From Epiperipatus broadwayi (lineage: Eukaryota; Onychophora; Udeonychophora; Euonychophora; Peripatidae), in NCBI GenBank assembly GCA_028023455.1, contig JAQFVV010000555.1, positions 124,001-188,000 on the forward strand: a DNA stretch of 64,000 bases, in the 5' to 3' direction. The translations under genes were made by a program, and so were the position numbers. Below are positions 27,002 to 41,982 of this stretch, one piece after another. Under the pieces are notes generated by a model. The model was not told where the DNA came from. It ran no database searches and worked only from the letters and a program-made list of their open reading frames with translations. Each line of letters starts with the position of its first letter. Positions within the stretch are counted from its first letter, which is position 1.

Positions 27002-28960
27002 ATGGATAACAGTAGTGAAATGCCAGTTAGTGGTGATTTTGATTTAAGAGATTTTATGGAAAAATTTAGAGTGGAATTAAAAGCAGATCTTAGAGCTGAG
27101 ATGAAAACCAACTTAAAAACTTATTCTGATAAACTTAGAGGTGAGATAAAAACAAATTCTGAGAAACTAGAGTCTAGATTAAATACCAATTATCATGAAC
27201 TTTCCTCTAGATTAGAGACAAATTCTGATGAACTTTCCCAGAAACTAGATACTAGTTTAAAAACTAACTCTGATGAAATAAAAGAGGAACTTAGAACTGA
27301 GATGAAAGTCAATTCTAATGAACTTTCTAGGGAATTAAAAGATGAATTAAAAGCTCTGGTAGATAATAGTGTTAGGAGAGTAGAAATAAAATTTGATGAA
27401 AAGATGGAAAAATACAGAGAAAAGACAATGGTTGAAGCTAATTCTTTGAAAGCAAAATTCGAAGAAATAAGTAGTGAAATGAGGAAGAAAATCAAGGAAT
27501 TATAGCCAGGTTTGAAGAGTCTAAGAAAGAGAATGGGAAATTTGAGATAAGGATTATTAATAATAGCAAAATATTGTGGGATAAATTCCAAGCATTGAAA
27601 ATTGATAATGAATCTTCATTTAAAAATATTTATACAATTATCTCAGCTGAAGTTAAGGTTGCTGTTGGATTGCAACAAGAGGAGCAGTTGATTAATGTTA
27701 ATAAATTACAGAATATAAATGAATGGATTAATGTAGTAAGTGATGTTACTTCTAATCATATTCGGGAAATAGATGTTAAACTGGATTAAATTCAAGGACA
27801 ATTAAAACCCCTTTCAGAATATATGAGGAATAGTGGAATTGAAGCCTGTAAAAATTATGAAATAGAGGTACGAAAGGTTGTTTCTGAGATAGGTGTAAAA
27901 GTTGAGCAAATAAAAACCATTATGTTAGAGAATTGTGAATGTATATCAAATTTACAAAAACAATGGAGAGAACATGAAGTAGAGATAGATCAAAATAAAA
28001 TGAAAGTTAATATTGCAGACAGAGGTCATATTAAGGATGAAACATTTGTTAAGGAATTGGTAAATAAGGGAAATTGTAAATGTTGTTTAGATAAAGTTTA
28101 TGATGGAGCAAATGTGATGGAGTCCAAAAGATCTTCTGATTTTCCACACCAAATCTCTAGTGATTCATATATGAATCATAATGCTTCAAGGTATTATTAA
28201 TGTTAAGGTTTTTAAAGGTGAATATCATGAGAATCCTATGGAATACTTGAGTACATTAGAAGAGTTGTTTACACTCAGTATCCTGTTAGAGAAAGAAAAG
28301 TTGGCAGTTGCTAGTAACCATCTATATGCATTAGCTAAATAATGATGGAGATCTCTGTTTGAAAGGCCTCAGACTTATGGTGATTATTGTGAAGCCATAA
28401 TGATTAACTTCTGGAATGAGGACAAGCAGGATTCTATACACCATAGAATTTCTCATGAAAAATATTTTTTTCATGATGGGAGTTATACTCAATTCTTTCG
28501 AAATCAGGTGGCCAAATTCAAAACACTGGCTGCATTTCCACTATCAGAAACCCAGATTGTTTGGATTTTGTGTAGAAATTTACCAAGGCATATCGAACAA
28601 ACATTGGTGGTTGCAGATTGGCATATCGTTGAAGAAGTAGCAGATATCCTGAAAATATTAGAAGCTGGAGAGGGTACTTGTAATAGATCATCTGGAACTA
28701 AAAAAGATAATCCTAATTACAGTTTGTCAAATATAAATTATCACATACCAGGAAACCAATTTGCAGGTCGCACGCAAAGGTCCACAAGAAATTATCGTAA
28801 TAATAGGAGACAAAATCCATATAGGAATCATGGAGGTTACATTAGAAATCATGAATATAATCACATTACCAGTTTACAACCAGGAAGTTATCCATATGGT
28901 ACCACCAGTACTGGGGTTAAGACTCCAGCAACTGGATGTTCAACTCATCCATTAAACTGA
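27002..28960 (+). pseudogene. Gag-like gene with long coiled coil, degraded
   Basis: The ATG at 27002 opens 167 codons of charged heptad-like sequence with a repeated NSDEL/LETN motif, a coiled coil. A stop and frame change near 27503 lead to two further coiled-coil segments (27574-27789 and 27823-28200) separated by one TAA. After another shift, a capsid-like domain follows at about 28210-28670: VFKGEYHENPMEYL, then WWRSL after an in-frame TAA, then INFWNEDKQ and WILCRNLP. It matches the 16-17-kb gag relic by eye. The C-terminus (to 28960) is Arg/Asn-rich with no CCHC knuckle. At least two stops and two shifts mean it is not intact. The long N-terminal coiled coil is unusual for gag. Confidence 0.65.
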
Positions 28961-29129
28961 GGAGGGCCTCATAGCACTGTTACTCACTGTGGGGATCAAT
29001 GATTGATATCGAGAGGAACTTATAATGCTAGAAGTCTTCGGCCCATACATTATGATTAGCTAGTAGTTCAATTAATATTTTAATATAAATCTTGTATTAA
29101 CAAGCTTTAATTATGGAATTTATGAAAAT

Positions 29130-30215
29130 TGTAATAGAAGGATAAAATTAGGCAAAACCAAAGTAAAATTTAAAAATAAAAATATGAAGAAAAATAAAGT
29201 AAAATTCAAAGAGTTAAGTAGAGAGAAAATTATCTTAAAGGAATTATAGACTTTAAAAAAAGGATATTGGAAAAGCCAAAGTTAAGCTTGAAATTATAGA
29301 TGGAAAGATAAATAATATTGATTTTCTTAGAGAGAATATTTTCAAGGAAAGAGACATAGGGAAAGCAAAGGTTAATTTAAAAGAATGAGTAAAAAGATAG
29401 TTGATCTGAATCTTGGTAGAAGGATGATTGATGAGAAAAAAGAAATTGGCAAAGCTAAAATTAAACTTAAAATAATAAGTGATGATGTTATTAATAAAGA
29501 TTTTTCTTGAGAAAATATAAATAAAGCAAGAAATTTAAGTAAACCTAAAGTTAAACTGAAAAGAATTAATATAGAACAGAATGATTTCAAAATGATTTTC
29601 AGAAATTTTTTAATGCTTAAGTTGTATTACATCAATCTGATTTGCAATTTTTAAAGGATTATTTAGAAAATTTGAATGAATACCATTCAAAATTGCCCAA
29701 AGTATTGTTTTTAATTGAACATAGAACAAGTGAAGTAAAACAAAGACTTACTCAATTCGATGATGTTTATAAAGATAATCAAATGAAAGGTAATAGATTA
29801 TCTGATAAAATAGCAACTGTTATTGATAAAATTAAGAATTAGGTTAGTGCTTATGATCAAGTTAGTATGTAGGTAAGAGATATAGAGGCAGAATCTAAGG
29901 AATTCATAGCAAGATCTTTAGATTCTTATCCTAAAATTACTCAAAAGCAATTGAATTATACCAAAACGTTACATAAAAATCTTGTAAATCAAAGCAAACT
30001 TCTTCACAGAGTTCAACAAACAGGAAATTCTTTTCAAGAAAAATTAAAAAGGCACTTTTGTTTTGTTTTTTAAAGAAAACTTGGACAAAGATCTAGATAA
30101 TCTGAAAGATAGATATGAACAAATGAATATGGTTATTAGTAAGAAAAGTAATATTTTTCAAACCATGTTAGTCCTCAGAAATATTACAAATTTGAGAAGT
30201 TTTTCAATATCTCAT
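29130..30215 (+). pseudogene. Second coiled-coil coding relic
   Basis: Broken frames encode Lys-rich peptides in which a GKAK(V/I)KLK-type motif recurs about every 35 codons (29150-29560). Then comes a coiled-coil stretch containing YLENLNEYHSKLPKVLF and TQKQLNYTKTL. Stops and shifts are frequent. This is where pol would normally stand in an LTR element, yet nothing resembles a polymerase. I do not recognise the family. Confidence 0.45.
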
Positions 30216-30267
30216 AATTAATTAGTTATTTGCAAAGACATTTTTTGTTAGGTGGATTAAGGGGTAT

Positions 30268-33517
<3,250 letters not shown>

Positions 33518-33566
<49 letters not shown>

Positions 33567-33608
33567 ATGACATTATATATATATATATATATATATAATG
33601 TCATAAAA
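33518..33608. repeat. (TA)n tract and TTTTATGACAT palindrome
   Basis: A TA run follows the 3' LTR. It is followed by TTTTATGACATTATA, a second TA run, then TATAATGTCATAAAA, a hairpin whose loop and inner stem are TA repeats. Confidence 0.85.
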
Positions 33609-35092
33609 AATATAAAAAAAGAAACATACTGTATTTTTTGAAGATTTGAAAAGGATGGTTAACTAAGTCAAAGGAATAATTTATTTACATACCCTTTGTC
33701 AGAAAAAAATCCATCTATAAGATAAGCAAGAAAACTCAAGTTATTTAAAAGTTATTTCAATGTTTTCTGGCTAAAGAACTTGCCATGGAGGTCTTGTGTA
33801 GATGCTTACCAAAAGATGTAAATATTAATTCATCACTCGAATGCCTAATCGAGATGCAAAAATTCTATAGAACGACATTCTGTCTTAGTTTCACTATATC
33901 AGCTTGTAGAGGATAGAATGGATGCTATAAAAGGGCAGCACTGCAACAGAGCTGACTGATTGTGCTTCACCCTACCAATGTATTAATCACAGAAGGAGTA
34001 TTAATCTACAAGATTGAGAGACTTTTCTGTTAGGTTTAGAAACATTATAGAGAACATTCTCAAACCAAAATGTTATTCAAATCATTTAAATACATAGTCT
34101 TAACTCAAAACTTTATCTATGAACAATGGTGAAGCATATACCTAGTTGGGATCATTCTCTTTCTCAAAACACAAAATGAAAATGGGAAATTATAGGTTAT
34201 AGAATAAAGAAATATTTTTATTTTGTAATAAATAAAATTTAGTGTCCTTCTTGGACATGTTTGACGGATCATCCAACTTAATATGGGAGATAAGATTTAT
34301 CTTTTCCCAGATTAAGAACATTCATTATGTACAGAAAAAATGTTTGTTAACTTGTTATACAAATTAATTAACTTTTGTTTATTTTTTTTCAGTATGTAAG
34401 ATTAATCTTCTAGAATATATGTACTTTACTATCAACAGTAGGTCAATAATATACAGGAGGTTTCTTTTACAAGAAAGATAGACTTTCTCAGTTGCAATAA
34501 GCTTTAAACCAACCAGAATACTGCTTTTTGCATTTAAATATAAACTTGTTAGAATTCTCATTATAAATTATAATAAATTAATAAATACTTAGTCTTAATG
34601 ATGCTTACTTAACAGGAATACAAAGGGGATTGCTTGAATCATTAATTATTTTTTAAATATTAGGGGTGCATTTCAAACACTCATTTATTTGTTATTACAA
34701 TTCATTTTTGAATAATTTTTAATTTCTCTTTGTAAAATAAAAACATGTTAAACTATTTTGAAACTTTGAGAATTTTTTGATTTATCTAATTCATTCTATT
34801 TTAGCATAATTACATATTATTTAAATTATATACACAGTCTTTTCCCTTTATGTCATAATGTTTTAGCAAGGTGGTTTGGATAAAAAAGAAATTGGGTGAA
34901 TTGATATAAATTGTGTTCAGATTTAATATATAATCATTTGAGCTAGCCATTAGAGATGGATACAATCACTAATAAGGTTCTTCATCACACCACTCATTGC
35001 ATCCTATAAAAAGACCCTATGTTATATTAGTAAGATGTGATGCACCTCTTCCATATGGAAACCAGACCATTACAATATATATTAAACCAAGT
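33609..35092. other. Intergenic DNA, no gene assigned
   Basis: Slightly less AT-rich near 33780-34000 but without a coherent frame on either strand. Confidence 0.45.
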
Positions 35093-35490
35093 GAGAAAAA
35101 ATGTTCTGATTATATAATTTCTATCTCAATCTTAAATCCAACTGCACTCTCACTATTGCAGTAAATCAGCCCTTCAAGCAGAAAAGTATAATACCACAGG
35201 AAAATGAAACACCAATGATACCTATAACCAGACTGAGGCTGTAGAATGTAAAATCTGCAATCATATTTCTAGGCTATAGAACTTTTCAGCTTCTAGATTC
35301 AAAGGTCTACCATTCAAAGAACTTTATTTGTTTTGAGGCTCAACCTCAGGCACCAGATAACCACAGATTATATACTCAGCATGCCCTGATGATAGGTATA
35401 CAATCTAGAATTTTATATATCCTCTAGCTAGCTCCTTACTTCAATTGTGAGAAGAAACCTTTAATACACTTGCCCAATACTACTAATTAA
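35093..35490. repeat. Partial copy of the LTR-like repeat at 37.7 and 42 kb
   Basis: Matches the first 400 bp of 37718-38586 and 41983-42906, including TTCAAGCA, ATAATACCAC, CCAGACTGA.GCTGTA and TTTAATACACTTG.CCAAT. It breaks off after about 35490. On the minus strand, which appears to be the coding direction, this is the distal end of the repeat. Confidence 0.75.
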
Positions 35491-35569
35491 CTATAATATA
35501 TATAATTATTAAAAAATCATTTATTGCATTATTAAAATTAAGAAAACATTAATTTTATAATATTGGCTA

Positions 35570-35662
35570 AAATCATTTTAAAAGTATGGATAAAATAATT
35601 AATATTCATTTTTCTTCTACCATATTTTTGAAAATAATTAAGCAATCAGGTATTGTGAACTT
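35570..35662. repeat. Dispersed repeat, copy 2
   Basis: Same orientation and content as 21893-22000 and again next to a TA run. It lies directly left of the hammerhead array. Confidence 0.65.
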
Positions 35663-35833
35663 TTTTCTTATATATATATATATATATAATAGCTGAAATA
35701 CACAGGCTTATATATACCTGCGTCTATATATGTAATAGACAGGGTATGAGCACAGACTTTCACATGACCCACCACTCTCCACACTATCTCATAACACTGA
35801 TACACCTGAACACACATATGTTGAAAAGATAAA

Positions 35834-35890
35834 TAATCACCAATATACGTATTTCATGCTAAACCAGCAATCATCAGTTGGTCCAGATTA
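35834..35890 (-). ncRNA. Hammerhead ribozyme, array copy 1
   Basis: Same motif as at 37065-37121, on the minus strand: CTGATGA at 35877-35871, then the TGCT/AGCA stem, GAAA, ATA/TAT stem III and an A at the predicted cleavage site (35844). Sequence identical in the core. Confidence 0.75.
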
Positions 35891-36305
35891 CCATCTCTAC
35901 ACATATATGCTACAAGTGCTCAGATATATATTAAGATAGCAAATTCTCCTACTTTAATGGACAGGCTTCAATCCACTCCACACTACAACTCTTCAACCGT
36001 CCATCCAATTGAAAATCTGATGATGGAACGCTCAAAGGCCACCCTGAGGCCGAGATTATTGTCACACCCATGTTGACCTAAAGTCAATCTGACCCCCCAT
36101 GTACAGGACATAATCCATTAAATACATATACAAGGGATAGGCAGACATCTCTAATATGTAATAGCTGAAATACACAGGCTTATATATACCTGCGTCTATA
36201 TATGTAATAGACAGGGTATGAGCACAGACTTTCACATGACCCACCACTCTCCACACTATCTCATAACACTGATACACCTGAACACACATATGTTGAAAAG
36301 ATAAA

Positions 36306-36362
36306 TAATCACCAATATACGTATTTCATGCTAAACCAGCAATCATCAGTTGGTCCAGATTA
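36306..36362 (-). ncRNA. Hammerhead ribozyme, array copy 2
   Basis: Exactly 472 bp from copy 1 with the same core, CTGATGA at 36349-36343. Predicted cleavage follows the A at 36316. Confidence 0.75.
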
Positions 36363-36777
36363 CCATCTCTACACATATATGCTACAAGTGCTCAGATATA
36401 TATTAAGATAGCAAATTCTCCTACTTTAATGGACAGGCTTCAATCCACTCCACACTCCAACTCTTCAACCGTCCATCCAATTGAAAATCTGATGATGGAA
36501 CGCTCAAAGGCCACCCTGAGGCCGAGATTATTGTCACACCCATGTTGACCTAAAGTCAATCTGACCCCCCATGTACAGGACATAATCCATTAAATACATA
36601 TACAAGGGATAGGCAGACATCTCTAATATGTAATAGCTGAAATACACAGGCTTATATATACCTGCGTCTATATATGTAATAGACAGGGTATGAGCACAGA
36701 CTTTCACATGACCCACCACTCTCCACACTATCTCATAACACTGATACACCTGAACACACATATGTTGAAAAGATAAA

Positions 36778-36834
36778 TAATCACCAATATACGTATTTCA
36801 TGCTAAACCAGCAATCATCAGTTGGTCCAGATTA
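36778..36834 (-). ncRNA. Hammerhead ribozyme, array copy 3
   Basis: CTGATGA at 36821-36815, again 472 bp on. Predicted cleavage follows the A at 36788. This unit is the one cut short by the inversion junction, but its ribozyme is complete. Confidence 0.75.
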
Positions 36835-37064
36835 CCATCTCTACACATATATGCTACAAGTGCTCAGATATATATTAAGATAGCAAATTCTCCTACTTTA
36901 ATGGACAGGCTTCAATCCACTCCACACTACAACTCTTCAACCGTCCATCCAATTGAAAATCTGATGATGGAACGCTCAAAGGCCACCCTGAGGCCGAGAT
37001 TATTGTCACACCCATGTTGACCTAAAGTCATCTGAGCACTTGTAGCATATATGTGTAGAGATGG

Positions 37065-37121
37065 TAATCTGGACCAACTGATGATTGCTGGTTTAGCATG
37101 AAATACGTATATTGGTGATTA
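37065..37121 (+). ncRNA. Hammerhead ribozyme, array copy 4 (reference)
   Basis: Stem I pairs TAATC (37065-37069) with GATTA (37117-37121) and ACCAA (37073-37077) with TTGGT (37112-37116), leaving a TGG bulge. The core CTGATGA (37078-37084) leads to stem II TGCT/AGCA (37086-37089/37095-37098) with a five-base loop. GAA (37100-37102) follows, then stem III ATA/TAT (37103-37105/37108-37110) with a CG loop, and A at position 17 (37111). All invariant bases C3 U4 G5 A6, G8 A9, G12 A13 A14, A15.1-U16.1 and H17 are present. A U-U mismatch replaces the usual G-C next to the core in stem II, and stem III is minimal. Such short stem III is known from schistosome and other animal hammerheads, where dimers help activity. 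Confidence 0.8.
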
Positions 37122-37536
37122 TTTATCTTTTCAACATATGTGTGTTCAGGTGTATCAGTGTTATGAGATAGTGTGGAGAGTGGTGGGTCATGTGAAAGTC
37201 TGTGCTCATACCCTGTCTATTACATATATAGACGCAGGTATATATAAGCCTGTGTATTTCAGCTATTACATATTAGAGATGTCTGCCTATCCCTTGTATA
37301 TGTATTTAATGGATTATGTCCTGTACATGAGGGGTCAGATTGACTTTAGGTCAACATGGGTGTGACAATAATCTCGGCCTCAGGGTGGCCTTTGAGCGTT
37401 CCATCATCAGATTTTCAATTGGATGGACGGTTGAAGAGTTGGAGTGTGGAGTAGATTGAAGCCTGTCCATTAAAGTAGGAGAATTTGCTATCTTAATATA
37501 TATCTGAGCACTTGTAGCATATATGTGTAGAGATGG

Positions 37537-37593
37537 TAATCTGGACCAACTGATGATTGCTGGTTTAGCATGAAATACGTATATTGGTGATTA
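37537..37593 (+). ncRNA. Hammerhead ribozyme, array copy 5
   Basis: 472 bp after copy 4 with identical core, CTGATGA at 37550-37556 and predicted cleavage after the A at 37583. Confidence 0.75.
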
Positions 37594-37717
37594 TTTATCT
37601 TTTCAACATATGTGTGTTCAGGTGTATCAGTGTTATGAGATAGTGTGGAGAGTGGTGGGTCATGTGAAAGTCTGTGCTCATACCCTGTCTATTATATATA
37701 TATATATATATATTAAA

Positions 37718-38586
37718 TGAGGTGGGAGAAAATTGCTCTGATTATATACTTTCAATCTTGATCTTAAGTCCAGCTGCACTCTCACTATTTCAGCATACTG
37801 CCCCTTCAAGCAAGAAATATAATACCACAGAGAGATGAAACACCAATCATACCTACAGTCAGACTGAGGCTATACAAAGTATAACCTATGATCATATTTC
37901 CAGGTTATATAACTTCTAAGCAGCTCATTTCAAACTTCTGCTACCCCAGGTTATTATAGTCACCATGCTCAGATGACAGATATACAATTTATAACTTGAT
38001 ATACCCCCATCTAGCTCTTTTTCTCAATTGTGAGAGCAAATCTTTAATACACTTGTCCAATACTTATAATTAATTATGTCTTACTCTATTAGTGATGCAG
38101 TTATAAGAGAAAGAATTGATCAGACAATAATTAAGCAAACAAATATTTATTTACATGTACTCATACTATTAACACATTATAATAAAACATTACATGTATA
38201 CACATTTAAAACAAAATATAATAAGAATTTATGAATGCAGCATTAAAGATCACTGTGGCTGTTAATTATTAAAGTTCATTAAAGTCTTTCATGCACATAA
38301 CTTCAAATATTTAAAATGGTATAATGTGGATTATACTTACCTATGTTTTTTTTTCTTTTCTGACAGTGCATCACACTTTCACAGATACTGTTCCTTGCTT
38401 GTTTAATGCTTTGCCAATCACCAACCAGTTGGTTTTTCTTTCCATTGATGATTTGGTTTCTTACTTATTTTCCACTTTTCAATGAATGAGGGAATTTTTG
38501 CAGTTTACAGATCATTAGGTGGGCATAAATTACCATTGAAAAGCATCTGATGGTCCTAAAGACTGGGATCAAATGCTTGCTGCGCA
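37718..38586 (-). repeat. LTR-like repeat, copy A
   Basis: Full-length copy aligning by eye with 41983-42906 throughout. It abuts the TA run at the end of the hammerhead array. Confidence 0.7.
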
Positions 38587-41500
38587 TTTCAATTGTTGTT
38601 TAGCACTGTATGCTAGTAGATTGTCCTTTAGTGACTATAGTTAGATGCATCCACATGCATGGAAATGCTAATGGCTTTTTGCTATTTCTCATCTTTGAAA
38701 CTTTTTTTATAATTCAGTAATCCTGAATGATAATTGTACTGCATCTGGCAACAATAATGATAATGAATATAGACTATATAATCACAATAATAATGAATGA
38801 ATCTCCCAGACTTTTTATATGCTTCTTCCCATTGTTTTTTATTTATCATCCTTCAATGTCATTTAATTAATTTCATGCATCCTTAATTAATTTTGTATTC
38901 TGTTTTAATCTAGTTTCTTGCATAGATTAATCTAATGTTTGATATTGTTTGTAATCTTTTTCTTTGTTCTTTAATTAGTGCAATGGGAGTTATCTTTTTT
39001 CAATTTTTTATCAGCCAAACAATTATTAAATAAATTTAAATTTAAAAGTTTTTTTTTTTTCACAAATTATATATTTGAGTTCAGTTTAATTTTTACATTT
39101 CTTCTTTTTTTTAATTTAAATTTATAAAAATAAAAGGCTAGTCTCAACTCTTTATTTAGAATTAATTTCCTCCTTCTTATTTGATTTTTACCACTAAACT
39201 TTATTTTATTTTTTTAAATAACAAGATAATGCCACACTTTATTTTTGCAAGTTTGCATTTAAAAATAACTTTTTAAAACATATTATAATTATCACTTTTC
39301 TTTCATTTTAAAATTTATTTGATCATTTATTAATAAATGATTTCATTTGTAATCACATAATATATGTGTTCTGAAAGCCATATATTTTTTGGTGGTACAT
39401 TACTCCCCCATCTAGATTGAAAGGTAAAATGTGTCAAATCAACCATTTTATCCCTAATACTTTAGTTAGTATTTTGCTTACACATTATGGCTTCTAATTT
39501 TTACTTATTTATGTTGTTTTCTTTTTTTATCAAATGAGTTTTTGAATTGCCAATATGGATAAAACATAGAAGTGACCTTTTTACACTACTCTTCTTTTCA
39601 GTCTGTACTCAATGTTAATTTCAACAATTATGTCATGTATAATGACCACAAGCAGCAACATATATCTGTCCAATATGTACAGAAGTTTGAATTCAGTGAA
39701 TTACAGAATACTTCTGACTTATATCTGACTAATCCATTAAAACAAACTTTAATTTCTACGCTGTAATATCACCACACACTGAATGAATGAGTCCATGACA
39801 TTCTCCAATGGATGTGAATTTTAAAAAATTAAAATGGGGTTGCTGGAAATGACACGTTTTATCAACTTACCTATTTGGCTTATGCTATTAACAATATTTA
39901 CTGCAACATGCAAGGAATTTTTCCACAAAGAACTGACTTATAATTTATGCTGATACTTTTTCAGTGCACATATTTTAAATATGAAATTGGATCTATTTCA
40001 CCCAGTGATCTATCTACTGGATCTTACCATGACTACTATTTTCCTGTTTATTCCATTATGGGTGCAATTTTCACACAATTTGTATACTTATTATACTTTC
40101 AGCAATTGCTCACTCAACCCTCCCCATTTTCAAATTCCAATCCATCTGACACTCAAGTCTTATACTTAAGATTATTTTATTTATTTTTATTCTAGAGTTT
40201 TACTTATTCTTTATAAAGGATTCATTTTATTTTATTTATTTAACTTTATTAATATTACCATTAACTATTTTTTAAAAAAATATTTACTGTGTTTTATTTC
40301 CATTATTAATTCTTGCAAAATATTTTATTGTATTATATTTATTTCTATTATCCTATATAAACTCTCAAAATTATTTTAGATTATTTATTTCAATGTATAT
40401 TGATTCTAGGGAAAAAAAATCGTTTACTTTATTTTGCTTCTGTTATTATTTTTCAAAAAAACATGTTATTGTATGTCTGTTATTTTTATTATCACATATT
40501 AACTCCAAAACATCACTCTATTTAAACCATTTATTCATTAATTTATTTCACTTCCATTATTTGTTCTCACAAAGACATTTTATTTTATTTATTCAACTTT
40601 ATTTATTTCATTACCCTCCAACACAAGGAAACATTTTATTTATTGATCTTTATTTTTATTGACCTTCCAAAACAAAACATTTTATTTAAATAATGTTATT
40701 TCCATTCCTGTGTAACCCAGATATTTATTAATTTTCATTGATAAAAGTCTGACCCATTTCTTTAAATGCAACTAGCTTTCTCTTTGTTAGGCAGTTTAAT
40801 TTTATTTCTACCATCCACACTATGACCAGATAATCTTAAACCACTTCCATGCCTGCCATTGTGTTACAGGCAGTTAGGTTCTGGTTTATGAATATTATAT
40901 ATATAATCCCCCTTCTTTTAAAGCTATGTGATGATTTACATCTATTACTTTTTGCCCCAATTATTTTTATCATGGCCATAGTTTATAGCATTTATAAGAC
41001 ATATTTTTATCTCTTTGAAAGAGTTTAATTTTTGTTTTTTGGTTCTATAATCAAACCTTGTGCAGCCAAATGCTTTAAATAACTTGGCCATTTTTCAACT
41101 GCTTTCCTTTCAGCACATATTTTTAATTGTATCATTTTTTTACATTATTGGGGTTATTCTTTACATATGCATGTATATTTATGCTTTTCTCTTCCTCCCC
41201 AATTACTTTCATTTTTACTTTCTGATTTAACCTTCTCTTGTTCATCTTTTAATTCTACTATTTCTATTCTTTCTACTCCATTTTTGCTATGTTTTATTTT
41301 TAACACAGATTTATTTTCACATTCAAGCATACCATTTAAGAAAAAAATGTCTTCTGGCTCTGGCTTAATTTCTGAGTTAGACTTATATCTTTGTTCAAAT
41401 TATATTTATTTTCTAATTCATTTTGATTTACAATATTTATGCTATCTAATTGTGTGTCTTGATTTAATTTTCCTTGTTCACTTTCCAGTCTATCTACTGT

Positions 41501-41982
41501 CATTACTAGCTTATCCATATTTTTTCTTACAATATCTATTACTTACCTAATTTCTCATCATACTATCTTCATTTCCAAATCCGACAGCTATTTCTTTTTT
41601 TAGCATTTCTGTCATTTCTTCTGTACTATTTTGTGCCACGATTTTTGTTCTGGCTCAAATACACAAACATTATTTTTCTTACTTTAATTTTAAAAATAAA
41701 TATATGACAACCTGCAACTCATTACTTCTTTCTAATTTCCACCATACTATCAATACTCCTAGTCTGTATAAAATATTTATCTCACTAGACTGTCTCCTTT
41801 TTATTTACATTTTGCTATAATTTGTTTGTTTTGGTCTATTCTCTTTTAATACTGCTCATCAAATTCACTTTTATAAGAACACAGTTTAGCATTCATTTAA
41901 AACATTTGTTTTGACCATTTTCATTTTAACTTGTAATTATTCGTGATTTGTAGCACATTGGCACCCATGTTGAAAAAACAAT
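38587..41982 (-). other. Interior between the LTR-like repeats
   Basis: Very AT-rich with pyrimidine-rich plus strand. The plus-strand frames at 39572-40195 and 40393-40662 have no recognisable domain. Minus-strand frames between 41100 and 41620 look gag-like in composition only. Confidence 0.35.

Larger units (their letters stand above)
35688..37693. repeat. 472-bp unit array, tandem then inverted
   Basis: Two full units (35688-36159, 36160-36631) and a partial one (36632-37030) run in one direction. At 37030 the orientation flips, and one full plus one partial unit run the other way, ending at a TA run near 37693. Copies are nearly identical, with only isolated changes (for example one base in CTACAACTC/CTCCAACTC). 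Each unit contains one complete hammerhead-like motif, so a transcript would be expected to self-cleave into 472-nt monomers. The architecture resembles retrozymes and hammerhead satellite DNAs. A 75-codon frame recurs in each unit but has no recognisable domain. Confidence 0.9.

Noticed and set aside
36000-36030. A second CTGATGA in the 472-bp unit on the other strand (CTGATGATGGAACGC)
   Set aside because: No GAAA box and no pairing helices follow, so it is not a second hammerhead.
36062-37365. 75-codon frame conserved in the 472-bp units
   Set aside because: The units are nearly identical at DNA level, so conservation is uninformative. There is no domain, and the frame is on the ribozyme strand, where the transcript would be cut.
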